Source of the DNA: Halorubrum salsamenti
Lineage (GTDB): Archaea; Halobacteriota; Halobacteria; Halobacteriales; Haloferacaceae
Length of the DNA stretch: 64,000 nt
Assembly: GCF_007671685.1 (NCBI RefSeq)
Contig: NZ_VCNL01000005.1
Coordinates: forward strand, 1 to 64,000
Direction: 5' to 3'
The notes under the pieces were generated by a model. That model was not told the origin of the DNA. It saw only the letters and a program-made list of their open reading frames with translations, and ran no database searches. The position numbers and the translations under genes were made by a program. The first letter of the stretch is position 1; every line of letters begins with the position of its first letter. Positions 8,636-17,589 of the stretch are shown in pieces.

Positions 8636-9518
8636 CGTCGATCTCTCCGTCGCCGCTCACGCCGACGATCTCGTCGTCCTCCCAGATGTAGAACCCCTCT
8701 CCGGTCTTTTTGCCGAGCTTCCCTGCGCGCACCTTCTGTCGGAGCGCCTGCGGAGGCCGGAATCGCTCGCCAAGCTCCTCGTGGAGGTACTCCAGCACGT
8801 CGAGGCGTACGTCGAGTCCGACCACGTCTGTCAGTTCGATCGGCCCCATCGGATGGTTGTAGCCGAGTTCCATCGCGTCGTCGATATCTCGCGGGCCCGC
8901 GACGCCGGTCTCGAGCATACGGATCGCCTCCGCACCGAGGGCGACGCCCAGTCGCGAGGAGGCGAACCCGGCCGAATCGCGGATCGAGATCGGGCTCTTG
9001 TCGAGCGACTCGACGAAGTCGGTGACCCGATCGAGGGTCGCCTCGTCCGTCTGCTCGGCGTCGATCACCTCGACGAGTTCCATGATATGGACCGGGTTGA
9101 AGAAGTGGAGGCCGAGCGCCCGGCCCGGGTCGTCGAGGACGCTGATGATCTCCGTCACCGACAGCGAGGAGGTGTTCGTCGCGATGATCGCGTCGGCGGG
9201 CGCGGCCGCCGCGATGTCCTCGAACACGCTCTGTTTGAGGTCGACGTCTTCGGGCACCGCTTCGACGACGAGGTCGGCGTCCGCGACTGCCGCCTCCAGG
9301 TCCGTCGTCGTCGCGATCCGATCGAGCGTCGCAGCCATCTCGTCTTCCGTCGTTTTCCCTCGATCGACTCCCCCTTGCAGGTTCGTCTCAATGCTCTCGA
9401 CACCGTCTGCTAGTACCTCTTCGTTGATGTCACGGATCGTGACCTCGTTGCCGGCCATCGCAGTCACCTGCGCGATACCATGACCCATGGTGCCGGCACC
9501 TAACACTGTAGTTCGCAT
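8628..9518 (-). CDS. 3-hydroxyacyl-CoA dehydrogenase (Hbd/FadB C-terminal type)
   Basis: A 296-aa stand-alone dehydrogenase that oxidises 3-hydroxyacyl-CoA to 3-ketoacyl-CoA with NAD(P)+. The Rossmann motif GAGTMGHGIA opens the protein, the catalytic His lies in HFFNPVHIMELVEV, and the second domain carries NHPMGPIELTDVVGLDV. The ATG at 9518 puts the dinucleotide fold at residue 6, as in the family; a longer frame upstream is unconserved. It is the first gene of a two-gene operon with the crotonase at 7811 and is divergent from the metallo-hydrolase at 9722. It could serve fatty acids or a PaaH-like role in aromatic ring-opening products. Confidence 0.92.
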   Translation of the reverse strand: MRTTVLGAGTMGHGIAQVTAMAGNEVTIRDINEEVLADGVESIETNLQGGVDRGKTTEDEMAATLDRIATTTDLEAAVADADLVVEAVPEDVDLKQSVFEDIAAAAPADAIIATNTSSLSVTEIISVLDDPGRALGLHFFNPVHIMELVEVIDAEQTDEATLDRVTDFVESLDKSPISIRDSAGFASSRLGVALGAEAIRMLETGVAGPRDIDDAMELGYNHPMGPIELTDVVGLDVRLDVLEYLHEELGERFRPPQALRQKVRAGKLGKKTGEGFYIWEDDEIVGVSGDGEIDDV

Positions 9519-9721
9519 GGATCGAGTGTCTCTTTCGGTGTAAATGAAGCTTGTTGTCTCCGCATTCGACCTCGCGGTGGCACCGATTCGCTGGCGGGCG
9601 TTGACACCGATTCGCCGACGGAGCGGCTTCGATGGCGACGAGCGTGATCGTCGGATCGGCCCGCCGCACGACCGCTGTGACACACCGACAGCTTCGTTAT
9701 TGTCCGTCCGAAGAGTGCCCC

Positions 9722-10735
9722 ATGCGCGCTGATAGCGACAACACTCAAGCGATTGGCCTCAAAAACACGGTTTTCGAGGGTTCAAACACCGTGTACCTCC
9801 TCGGCGCGGACGGGACGGGTCCCCTCACACTCGTCGATGCGGGATTCGACGCCCCTGACATCCGCGACCAGCTGGCGGCCGGAATCGAGGCGACCGGCCA
9901 CGCGGTCGCCGACGTCGACCAGATCTTGCTGACTCACTACCACGGCGACCACGCCGGGCTCGCGGGCTGGGTGCAAGCGGAAAGCGGCGCGTCGATCCGG
10001 ATCCACGAGGCCGACGCGCCGGTCGCCGCGCCGGACGAGGCGGCGTACCGGGATCTCCGGGACCGACAGGAAGCGGCCTTCGAGGCGTGGGGAATGCCGG
10101 AGGCGAAACGCGAGGCGGTGCGAGTGGTGCTCGATGAAGAGATGGACCTCGCGGCCGGCGACCCCGAGATCGAGCCGATCGCGGACAGTGAGACCGTGAG
10201 AGCCGGACCGTACGACCTGACCGCTCTCCATCTCCCGGGCCACACCGCTGGCCACGTCGGCTACCACGCGGCCGACGAGGGCGCCCTCTGGAGTGGCGAC
10301 GCGCTCCTGCCGCGGTACACCCCGAACGTCGGCGGCGCGGACGTGCGGCTCGACGGCGCACTTGCGGCGTACCTCGGAAGTCTCGAACGGATCGTCGACG
10401 TCTCTCCAGAAATCGCCTGGCCCGGCCACCGTGACCGGATCGACGATCCGGTCGGGAGGGCGCGCGAGATCGTCGAACACCACCGCGAACGCACCCGACG
10501 GGTAATTCGAGTGCTCCGCGAGCGGGGTCCCGCGAACGCGTGGGCCGTAAGCCACGAGCTGTTCGGCGAACTCGAAGCGATCCACATCCTTCACGGCCCC
10601 GGTGAGGCGTCGGCGCACCTCGAACACCTGACCGACCACGGGATCGCCGAGCGCAACGACGACGGAACCTACGCGCTCGTCGATCCCGCGTCGGGGGATG
10701 ACCTCGACCTCGACGACCTCTTCCCGGACGTCTGA
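9722..10735 (+). CDS. Metallo-beta-lactamase-fold hydrolase with C-terminal winged-helix-like domain
   Basis: A 337-aa MBL-fold hydrolase. The metal motif HYHGDHAG, later LPGHTAGHVGY, the SGDALL Asp motif and the WPGHRDRI His are all present, so two metals can bind. The C-terminal 90 residues (from about 250) form a helical domain typical of the lactamase-B2/CDGSH-type relatives of thioesterase-like hydrolases. A paralogue with the same layout is at 41613, inside the UbiD operon. Here the gene is divergent from the 3-hydroxyacyl-CoA dehydrogenase, so a thioester or lactone substrate in the same catabolism is plausible but unproven. The ATG at 9722 follows a non-conserved extension. Confidence 0.82.
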   Translation: MRADSDNTQAIGLKNTVFEGSNTVYLLGADGTGPLTLVDAGFDAPDIRDQLAAGIEATGHAVADVDQILLTHYHGDHAGLAGWVQAESGASIRIHEADAPVAAPDEAAYRDLRDRQEAAFEAWGMPEAKREAVRVVLDEEMDLAAGDPEIEPIADSETVRAGPYDLTALHLPGHTAGHVGYHAADEGALWSGDALLPRYTPNVGGADVRLDGALAAYLGSLERIVDVSPEIAWPGHRDRIDDPVGRAREIVEHHRERTRRVIRVLRERGPANAWAVSHELFGELEAIHILHGPGEASAHLEHLTDHGIAERNDDGTYALVDPASGDDLDLDDLFPDV

Positions 10736-10923
10736 GCGAGCGGGCCCACGCGCGGGACCGACGCTCGCCGTCCCGCCGCCGTACCGTCGCTTACTCTCCC
10801 GCCGCCGTAACGACTGTCGGTTTCGCTCATTCTATCGGACCCGGCTATCGTCTGCCTGTGCTCGGACGGGGTCGCGGAATCCGGTTACGGAATCCTTTTG
10901 AGACGGGCCTGTCATCACGACCC

Positions 10924-12378
10924 ATGGGATACGACGGACCCACAGAGTTGTATATCGACGGCGAGTGGACGCCGGCGACCGACGAACAGACCATCGAAAC
11001 GACCGATCCCGCGACGGAGGCGCCGTACGCGACCGTCGCGAGCGCGACTCCGGAGGACGTCGACCGCGCGGCCGCGGCCGCCGACGCGGCCGCCGCCCGT
11101 GACGGTGACTGGCGCTCGCTCGACCCGAGTGAGCGCGCGGCGCACCTCCACGCGATGGCCGACGCGATCGAGGACCTCTCTGACGAGATCGTCCTCGTGG
11201 AGTCGCACGACAACGGCAAGACCCCGTTCGAGGCCGGGCTCGACATCGACATGGTCGTCGACACGTTCCGGTACTACGCCGGGTGGGCGGACAAGCTCAC
11301 GGGACAGACGGTGCCCGTCCCCGGCGACCGGCTCGACTACGTCCGGCAGGAGCCCCTCGGGGTGACTGCTCACATCGCGCCGTGGAACTACCCGTTCCAG
11401 CTCGCCGGGCGGAGCCTCGCGCCGGCGCTCGCCTGCGGGAACACCGCGGTGCTCAAACCGTCGAGCCAGACGCCGCTGTCGGCGCTGTACTACGCCGAGG
11501 CGGCCGATCGCGCCGGTCTCCCGGACGGCGTTCTCAACGTCGTCCCCGGAACCGGCAGCGAGGCGGGCGACGCGCTCGTCGGCCACCCGGACGTCGACCA
11601 CGTCGCGTTCACCGGGAGCACCGACGTCGGCAAGGGAATCATGTCCCGCGCCGCCGAGAACGTGACGGGCGTCACCATGGAGCTCGGCGGGAAGGGCCCG
11701 AACGTCATCTTCCCCGACGCGGATCTCGACGCCGCCGCGTCCGGCGTCCACTACGGGATCTTTATGAACGCGGGCCAGATGTGCTGGGCCGGCTCGCGTC
11801 TGCTCGTCCACGAGGATGTCCACGACGAGGTCGTCGAACGCGTCGTCGAGCGGGCCGAGGCGACCCCGCTCGGGAGCGGGATCGACGACGACGGCCGCAT
11901 GGGGCCGCTCGTCAGCGAGTCGCACCTCGCGGACGTCGAGGCGTACGTCCAGACGGGGCTCGACGAGGGCGCGACCCTCGCGACCGGCGGGTCGCGGCCC
12001 GACGATCTCGACGACGGGTACTTCCTCGAGCCCACGGTGCTCACGGACGTCACCAACGACATGACCGTCGCACGTGAGGAGATCTTCGGTCCCGTGCTCT
12101 CGGTGATCCCGTTCGCCGACCGCGAGGAGGCGATCGCGATCGCGAACGACTCCCCGTACGGGCTGATGGCCGGGATCTGGACGTCGGATCTGGAGACGGC
12201 GCACGGCGCGGCCGCCGACCTCGACTACGGTATGGTGTCGGTCAACGAGTACCCGGTGACGTTCCCGCAGACGCCGTTCGGCGGCTTCAAACAGAGCGGT
12301 ATCGGGCGCGAGCAGGGGACGGAGGCGCTTGCGGAGTACACGCAGGCGAAGAACGTCAACGTGAACCTCGAAGGCTGA
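10924..12378 (+). CDS. NAD(P)-dependent aldehyde dehydrogenase
   Basis: A 484-aa member of the ALDH superfamily (betaine/phenylacetaldehyde-type length). Visible are the Lys of the cofactor site in NTAVLKPS, FTGSTDVGKGI, the catalytic Glu in MELGGKGPNVIF and the catalytic Cys in NAGQMCWAGSRL, with the C-terminal PFGGFKQSGIGREQG signature. It oxidises an aldehyde to the acid. A GGAATCC direct repeat (10875-10881, 10889-10895) precedes the start. The nearby CoA-oxidation genes suggest a role feeding or finishing that pathway, for example the semialdehyde step that bacteria assign to the ALDH half of PaaZ. That link is inference. Confidence 0.88.
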   Translation: MGYDGPTELYIDGEWTPATDEQTIETTDPATEAPYATVASATPEDVDRAAAAADAAAARDGDWRSLDPSERAAHLHAMADAIEDLSDEIVLVESHDNGKTPFEAGLDIDMVVDTFRYYAGWADKLTGQTVPVPGDRLDYVRQEPLGVTAHIAPWNYPFQLAGRSLAPALACGNTAVLKPSSQTPLSALYYAEAADRAGLPDGVLNVVPGTGSEAGDALVGHPDVDHVAFTGSTDVGKGIMSRAAENVTGVTMELGGKGPNVIFPDADLDAAASGVHYGIFMNAGQMCWAGSRLLVHEDVHDEVVERVVERAEATPLGSGIDDDGRMGPLVSESHLADVEAYVQTGLDEGATLATGGSRPDDLDDGYFLEPTVLTDVTNDMTVAREEIFGPVLSVIPFADREEAIAIANDSPYGLMAGIWTSDLETAHGAAADLDYGMVSVNEYPVTFPQTPFGGFKQSGIGREQGTEALAEYTQAKNVNVNLEG

Positions 12379-12865
12379 CCGGCCGCTCCCCCGAGTCCGG
12401 ATCGATCACGGACGAGATCGCCAGGTGGGCACCGATTACGTTCAGCGTATACGCCCGCCGCGCGACCGCGGGCTCGTAAGCGGCCCGGGCCGAAGCAGTA
12501 TTACAACCTTATCCATGTAACACTAAACGGCGCTCACATCACCTCTTTCCCGGGCGTCCCGGTTCTACACCGGTAAGCCGGTCGAAACCGCCGGATTTCT
12601 CCGCTGCCTGCAATAGCGTAAACGCATCACGTATACACCAACTGCGGTGAGACGCGTCTGTCTCCGTGGCCCGTAACGAGACCTTACCTACCGCTGTCCG
12701 GTCGGTTCGTCGGATGGCCAGGCGAGTAATCGACCCGCGTCAGCGCTCGGACGCTGGCACGCGTCAGTCGCCACGCGCGGGTGCGTCGCCGATCAGCGCT
12801 CACTGCCTGTGGTATCAGCCCCGCCGCCCGTTGTGGTCACGCGGCGACAAGTCCGGGCGAACTGC
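12379..12865. other. Convergent spacer carrying a palindrome but no gene
   Basis: A 487-bp region between converging aldehyde dehydrogenase and acyl-CoA dehydrogenase genes. It contains the inverted repeat at 12501-12520, two GTATAC hexamers (about 12447 and 12631) and several GC-rich hairpins (for example CCGGCGG-like stems near 12560-12600). No frame has conserved features. A promoter-type operator in a convergent gap is odd and could mark an unannotated small RNA. Confidence 0.5.
12501..12520. promoter_or_regulatory. Inverted repeat TTACA-N10-TGTAA
   Basis: A perfect 5-bp-arm palindrome with the same 10-bp spacer as the sites at 3334-3353 and 36754-36773. No annotated start codon lies within 1 kb downstream on either strand, so its target is unknown. 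Confidence 0.45.
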
Positions 12866-14020
12866 TCAGAGCCCGAGCGCCGCCTCCGCGACCGTCGTCT
12901 TCTGGATCTCGTCGGTCCCGCCGATGATCGAGAGGATCCGGGCGTCGCGGTAGTAGCGCTCCAGCGGGTAGTCCGCGCGGTACCCCTTGCCGCCGTACAC
13001 CTGCATCGCGTTTCGGGCGACGAACTCGGCGGTCTCGCTCGCGGTGAACTTCGCGCGCGAGGAGGCTCGCGTGTCGCCCTCTCCCGCCGCGATCCGGGTC
13101 GCCGAGTCGTAGGTCAGATGGCGCGCGGCGGAGAGCTTGGAGTCCATCTCCGCGACGAGCACCTGCACGGCCTGGTACTCGCCGACCGCCTGCCCGCCCT
13201 GCTCGCGGTCGCCAGCGTAGGCGACCGCCTCGTCGAACGCCGCGCGCGCGATGCCGACGCCGATCGCGGCCAGCCCCGTCCGAGCCATGTCGATCGTCCC
13301 CATCGCGATGCGGAAGCCGTGGCCGACCTCTCCCAGCAGCGCGTCCTCGTCCACGGCGACCTCGTCGAAGGCCGAGTCCCCGGTGACGTGCCCGTGCATG
13401 CCGAGGTACTCGCCACGCTCGAACGAGAACCCGTCCGTCTCGTCGACCCCTGGGACGAGGAAAACGCTGACGCCGTGGCCGTCCTCCGGTGCCGGACGCT
13501 TGCGCGCCACGACGAGGTGGACGTCGGCGACGCCGGCGTTCGTGCCGAACGTCTTCTCGCCGCTGATCCGGTAGCCGTCGTCGGTCGCCGTCGCGACGGT
13601 CTCCAGCTCCGACGGCGACGACCCCGCCCCCGGCTCCGTCAACAGCATCGACCCGACGCGCTCGCCCGCGACCATGTCCGGCAGGAGCCGCTCGCGCTGG
13701 GCGTCCGTCCCGAAGTTCAACACCGGCAGCGTCGCGAAGGTGTGACCCTGTATCGTCTCCGCGACCGCGCCGCTCTCGGCCGCGATCCGCTCGATCGCCA
13801 GACAGTAAGCGACGAAGTCGGCGCCGAGCCCCCCGTACTCCTCTGGAACGAGGATCCCGAGGAGCCCCCGCTCGCCGGCCTCCTCGATCACGTCGCGGGG
13901 GAACTCTCCGGTCTCCTCGATCGCTTCGGCGCGTTCCGCGACGACCTCGGTCGCGAACGACTCGGCCCGTTCTCGGACCGCGCGCTGCTCGGCGGACAAC
14001 GACTGCTCGATGAGCGTCAT
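12866..14020 (-). CDS. Acyl-CoA dehydrogenase
   Basis: A 384-aa FAD acyl-CoA dehydrogenase of normal length; it introduces the alpha,beta double bond in an acyl-CoA. The N-terminal helical domain, the LLTEPGAGSSPSEL flavin-loop motif and the C-terminal MQVYGGKGYRADYPLERYYRDARI region are clear. At the site where medium-chain enzymes carry the catalytic Glu (IYEGT) this protein has SIIGGT, so the base is probably the helix-G glutamate near GDREQGGQ, as in isovaleryl-CoA and long-chain dehydrogenases. That points to branched-chain or bulky substrates. The next gene upstream on the strand is a PaaG-like crotonase, and the electron acceptor would be ETF. Confidence 0.88.
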   Translation of the reverse strand: MTLIEQSLSAEQRAVRERAESFATEVVAERAEAIEETGEFPRDVIEEAGERGLLGILVPEEYGGLGADFVAYCLAIERIAAESGAVAETIQGHTFATLPVLNFGTDAQRERLLPDMVAGERVGSMLLTEPGAGSSPSELETVATATDDGYRISGEKTFGTNAGVADVHLVVARKRPAPEDGHGVSVFLVPGVDETDGFSFERGEYLGMHGHVTGDSAFDEVAVDEDALLGEVGHGFRIAMGTIDMARTGLAAIGVGIARAAFDEAVAYAGDREQGGQAVGEYQAVQVLVAEMDSKLSAARHLTYDSATRIAAGEGDTRASSRAKFTASETAEFVARNAMQVYGGKGYRADYPLERYYRDARILSIIGGTDEIQKTTVAEAALGL

Positions 14021-14058
14021 GCCCGCTACTCCCGGCCCGGACCTCTTAAACGTTCACG

Positions 14059-14823
14059 TCAGTCGAAGTCCGGCCGGCGGTCGTCGAGGAAGGCGGCCAC
14101 CCCCTCCTCGTGGGCGTCGGTCCCGTACGCCCGGACCTGTAGCGCCGCCTCGCGGTCGAGCGCGTCGTCGACGGGGCGGCCGAGGTTCCCGTGGAGTCCC
14201 TCCTTGATCAGCCCGAGCGTCGTCGTCGGCTTTCGGCCGAGCGTCTCCAGCAGCTCGTCCACCCGGTCATCGAGGGCGTCTCCCGACACGGCCTCGTTTA
14301 TCAGGCCCATCGTCGCGGCCTCGTCGGCGTCGAAGAGCCGACCGGTCATCGTCAGCTCCTTCGCCCGTCGGAGGCCGACGAGTCGGGGGAGCAGCACCGT
14401 TCCCCCGGAGTCCGGAATGAGCCCGACGTTCACGAACGCCTCCCCGAACCGGGCGTCCGCGTCGGCGTAGGCGAAATCACAGGCGGCCGCGAGGTTCGTC
14501 CCCGCTCCGATCGCGTCGCCGTTCACCTTGGCGATCACCGGGAACGGGGCCGAGAGGATCGCCCGTATGTTCGCGTTCAGCGTCTCCTGGACGCGCCGCG
14601 ACGCCTCGTCGGCCGTCTCGTCGCGCTCGCGCATCGCCTCCAGGTCTCCGCCGGCACAGAAGCTCCCGCCCGAGCCCGTGATCACGAGCGCGCGGACGTC
14701 TCGCTCCGTCGCCGCCTCGATCGCGTCGCGGAGGTCCCGCGCCGTGGCCGGCGTCATCGCGTTTCGAGCGTCGGGTCGGTCGAACCGTGTCACCTGGACG
14801 CGTCCGTCGACAGTGGTTTCCAT
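14059..14823 (-). CDS. PaaG-like enoyl-CoA hydratase/isomerase
   Basis: A 254-aa crotonase. The oxyanion-hole motifs (CAGGDLEAM; NGDAIGAGTNLAAACDF) are present, and the segment FVNVGLIPDSGGTVLLPRLVG strongly resembles PaaG, the 1,2-epoxyphenylacetyl-CoA (oxepin-forming) isomerase, including the PDSGGT string where hydratases have PGGGGT. The hydratase glutamate of GGxCELA is replaced by Asn (GTNLA), consistent with isomerase rather than hydratase chemistry. It would fit the product of the PaaABC-like oxygenase at 38-40 kb. It shares a 60-bp bidirectional promoter with the thiolase at 14884 and lies 38 bp before the acyl-CoA dehydrogenase. The ATG at 14823 is chosen because the upstream extension enters that promoter. 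Confidence 0.82.
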   Translation of the reverse strand: METTVDGRVQVTRFDRPDARNAMTPATARDLRDAIEAATERDVRALVITGSGGSFCAGGDLEAMRERDETADEASRRVQETLNANIRAILSAPFPVIAKVNGDAIGAGTNLAAACDFAYADADARFGEAFVNVGLIPDSGGTVLLPRLVGLRRAKELTMTGRLFDADEAATMGLINEAVSGDALDDRVDELLETLGRKPTTTLGLIKEGLHGNLGRPVDDALDREAALQVRAYGTDAHEEGVAAFLDDRRPDFD

Positions 14824-14883
14824 ACGTGGTCTGCGAGACGGACCCACATAGTTTTTAGTACCCGCATCGACGTTACTCGCCAT

Positions 14884-16062
14884 ATGCGTGAGGCATACGT
14901 TATCGGCGCGGGTCAGTCACCGTTCGGCTCGTACCCGGAAGAGACCTACCGATCGTTGTTCGAGACGGCGTACGACCGCGCGCTCGACAGCGTCGACGGC
15001 GACGTCGACACCGATCGGATCGATGAGGCGTTTCTCGGCACTCTCGGCGTCGGCGGCCGACAGATCGGGCTCAGCGGTCCGGCAGTGACGGAGCACGTCG
15101 GTCTGCACGGCGTCCCGACGACGCGGGTGGAGAACGCCTGCGCGGCGAGCGGCTACGCGCTGCGCAACGCCGTCTCCGCCGTCAAGTCGGGGATGGCCGA
15201 CCTCGTCCTCGCGGGCGGGTACGAGGTGATGACGGACACCAGCGCCGACCAGACGAAGTGGTGGCTCGGCGTCAGCGGCGAGACCGAGTGGGAGCGCCTT
15301 TCCGGCACCACCTTCGCCGGCGTGTACGCGCAGATGGCGTCCGCGTACCTCGACGAGTACGACGCGACGCCGGACGATCTGAGCCGAGTCGCGGTGAAGA
15401 ACCACGCCAACGGCGCGGAGAACCCCAACGCTCACCTCGGGTTCACCTGCTCGCTCGAAGACGCCACCGCGGCGCCCGCGGTCGCCGACCCCCTCACGCT
15501 GTACCACTGCTGTCCGACCACCGACGGCGCGAGCGCCGCGCTCGTCGCCAGCGAGGAGGTCGCTCGCGAGCTGTCGGACGTGCCCGTCCGGGTCGCCGCC
15601 AGCGGCGCCGCCTCCGGGGCGGTCGGGCTGTTCCAGCGCGACTCGCTCACCTCGATTCCGGCGACCGTAACGGCCGCCGAGCGCGCCTACGAACAGGCGG
15701 GGATCGAGTCCGGCGACGTCGACTTCGCGGAGGTCCACGACTGCTTCGCGATCGCGGAGCTGCTGGCGTACGAGGACCTCGGCCTCTGCGAGCGCGGCGA
15801 GGCGCCGCGTCTGCTGCGCGAGGGCGTCACCGACCCCGACGGCGACCTCCCGGTCAACACGAGCGGCGGGCTCAAGTCGAAGGGTCACCCCATCGGCGCG
15901 ACCGGCACCGGACAGGTCGTGGAGGCGTTCGAGCAGCTCCGGGGCCACGGACACGTGCAGGTCGACGGCGCCGAGCGCGGGCTCACCCACAACGTCGGCG
16001 GCAGCGGCGGGGGCGTCACCGTCCACGTCTTCGAGCGCGGCTTCGGAGGTGGGTCGGCGTGA
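14884..16062 (+). CDS. SCP2-type/archaeal acetyl-CoA C-acyltransferase (thiolase)
   Basis: A 392-aa thiolase of the SCP2/archaeal class. The nucleophilic Cys is C86 in ENACAASGYAL, the His of the EVHDCFAIAELL loop and the GGLKSKGHPIGATGTGQ motif are present, while the second Cys of bacterial thiolases (CGGGG) is replaced by NVGGSGGGV as usual for this class. It either cleaves 3-ketoacyl-CoA or condenses acetyl-CoA. Its stop codon overlaps the GTG start of an HMG-CoA-synthase-like/DUF35 fusion, so the two products probably form a complex, as known for archaeal thiolase/HMGCS/DUF35 assemblies. Divergent from the PaaG-like gene. Confidence 0.9.
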   Translation: MREAYVIGAGQSPFGSYPEETYRSLFETAYDRALDSVDGDVDTDRIDEAFLGTLGVGGRQIGLSGPAVTEHVGLHGVPTTRVENACAASGYALRNAVSAVKSGMADLVLAGGYEVMTDTSADQTKWWLGVSGETEWERLSGTTFAGVYAQMASAYLDEYDATPDDLSRVAVKNHANGAENPNAHLGFTCSLEDATAAPAVADPLTLYHCCPTTDGASAALVASEEVARELSDVPVRVAASGAASGAVGLFQRDSLTSIPATVTAAERAYEQAGIESGDVDFAEVHDCFAIAELLAYEDLGLCERGEAPRLLREGVTDPDGDLPVNTSGGLKSKGHPIGATGTGQVVEAFEQLRGHGHVQVDGAERGLTHNVGGSGGGVTVHVFERGFGGGSA

Positions 16063-17471
16063 CCCGCGGAATCGCCGCGGCCGGTGTGCACGTCCCCCGG
16101 TTCCGGATCGAGGCCTCGACGGTCAGCGAGGCGTGGGGCGTCGATCACGCGAGCGGAATCGAGCGGAAGGCGCTGCCGGCGGCGGACGAGGACGCCCTGA
16201 CGATGGCGATTTCGGCCGCGACCGACGCGCTCGACCGTGTCGACGTGACCCCGGAATCCCTCGAGTTCGTCGGCCTCGCGACCACCACGCCGCCGCTGGC
16301 CGAGGAGGAGTTCGCGCCGCGGGTCGTCCGCGCGCTCGGAGGCGAGAGCGGGACTCGCACGGCGACGGCGACGGCGAGTCCGCTCGCCGGGGTCGACGTG
16401 CTGGAGCGCGCGGTCGAGGCCGACGGGCCGGCGCTCGCGATCGCCGCCGACGCGCCCACCGGTGACCCGGCCGAGGCCGACCACCGTCTCGGCGCCGCCG
16501 CGGTCGCGTTCCTCGTCGATGATGACGCTCCGGTAACGCTCGTCGACAGCGCCGCGCACGCCGACGAGTATCCCGGCGTCCGCTACCGTGAGCGGGGTTC
16601 GGAGACGGTCGACGCGCTCGGGGTGACGACGTACGAGCGCGACGCGGTCGGCGAGAGCGTCGCGGCCGTCCTCGAGACCCTCGCCGCCGACGACCCGGTT
16701 GGGGCGGCGCTCCACCAGCCGAACGGGGGACTTCCGTACCGCGTCGGCGGACGCACCGACCTCACCAACGACGCGATCGAACGCGGCACCGTCGTCGACC
16801 GCGTGGGTGACGCGGGGGCCGCCACGGTGCCGCTGGGGCTCTGCGCGGCGCTCGCGGCGGCCGATGCCGACGCGACGACCGTCGCCGCCGACTTCGGCGG
16901 CGGCGGGGCCGCGCTCGGACTCGCGTTCGCGGGCGGGCTCGATGCCGTGCCAGCCGTCGACGAGAGACTCGGCGGCGGTGAACTCGTCTCGTACGACCGG
17001 TACCTCCGCGAGCGCGGATACGTCGTCGACGGCGAGGTCGCCGGCGGCGGCGCCCACGTCAGCCTCCCGTCGTGGCGCCGGTCACTCGACGGCCGCTACC
17101 GGCTCGTCGCCGGTCAGTGTCCGTCCTGCGGTGGACTGACCTTCCCCGCTGAGGGGGCCTGCGGCGTCTGTCACGACCGCGGCTCGTTCGAGCGCGTGGA
17201 ACTTCCGCGAGACGGCGTCGTCGACGCGGTGACGGTGATCGGACAGGGCGGCGCGCCGCCGGAGTTCGTCCCTCAGCAGGAGCGGGACGGCCCCTACGCC
17301 GTCGGAATCGTGCGGTTCACCCGCGACGGCGAGGAGGTCACGATCCCGATGCAGTTGACCGACTGCGACCCCGAGACGGTCGCCGTCGGCGACGACGTCC
17401 GGGCGACGATCCGTCGCGTCTACGCGGACGAGGGGATCCCGCGGTACGGCTCGAAGGCGACGCCGATCTGA
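16059..17471 (+). CDS. HMG-CoA-synthase-like domain fused to DUF35 zinc-ribbon/OB-fold domain
   Basis: A 470-aa protein starting with GTG (TCGGCGTGACC), overlapping the thiolase stop by 4 bp. Residues 1 to about 340 resemble HMG-CoA synthase/ketoacyl synthase III, including the HQPNG His motif. The position of the catalytic Cys appears to read TATATASPLAG, with no Cys, so this half is probably not a synthase. Residues about 345-470 are a DUF35 protein: zinc ribbon CPSCGG...CGVC then an OB fold. In archaea the DUF35 protein bridges thiolase and HMG-CoA synthase so that acetoacetyl-CoA is channelled; here it is fused to a degenerate partner. The long overlapping frame begins upstream inside the thiolase and is not the true start. 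Confidence 0.82.
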   Translation: MTRGIAAAGVHVPRFRIEASTVSEAWGVDHASGIERKALPAADEDALTMAISAATDALDRVDVTPESLEFVGLATTTPPLAEEEFAPRVVRALGGESGTRTATATASPLAGVDVLERAVEADGPALAIAADAPTGDPAEADHRLGAAAVAFLVDDDAPVTLVDSAAHADEYPGVRYRERGSETVDALGVTTYERDAVGESVAAVLETLAADDPVGAALHQPNGGLPYRVGGRTDLTNDAIERGTVVDRVGDAGAATVPLGLCAALAAADADATTVAADFGGGGAALGLAFAGGLDAVPAVDERLGGGELVSYDRYLRERGYVVDGEVAGGGAHVSLPSWRRSLDGRYRLVAGQCPSCGGLTFPAEGACGVCHDRGSFERVELPRDGVVDAVTVIGQGGAPPEFVPQQERDGPYAVGIVRFTRDGEEVTIPMQLTDCDPETVAVGDDVRATIRRVYADEGIPRYGSKATPI

Positions 17472-17556
17472 CGCCCCGGACGGCGTCGATCGACCGACGG
17501 GTTCCCCCGCTCGCCTTCTGACAGGTTACGGGACAGGGGGCTGTTCCCGACACTAC

Positions 17557-17577
17557 TATGTGAAATGGGTTCACATA
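17557..17577. promoter_or_regulatory. Inverted repeat TATGTGAA-N5-TTCACATA, putative operator
   Basis: A perfect 8-bp-arm palindrome ends 12 bp before the amidase ATG at 17590. In a leaderless haloarchaeal promoter this covers the transcription start, the classical position for a repressor. Confidence 0.65.
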
Positions 17578-17589
17578 CCGTAGCGAACC

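Noticed and set aside
15258-16058. 267-codon extension before the GTG start of the DUF35 fusion
   Set aside because: It lies inside the thiolase gene in another frame; conserved sequence begins at the GTG overlapping the thiolase stop.
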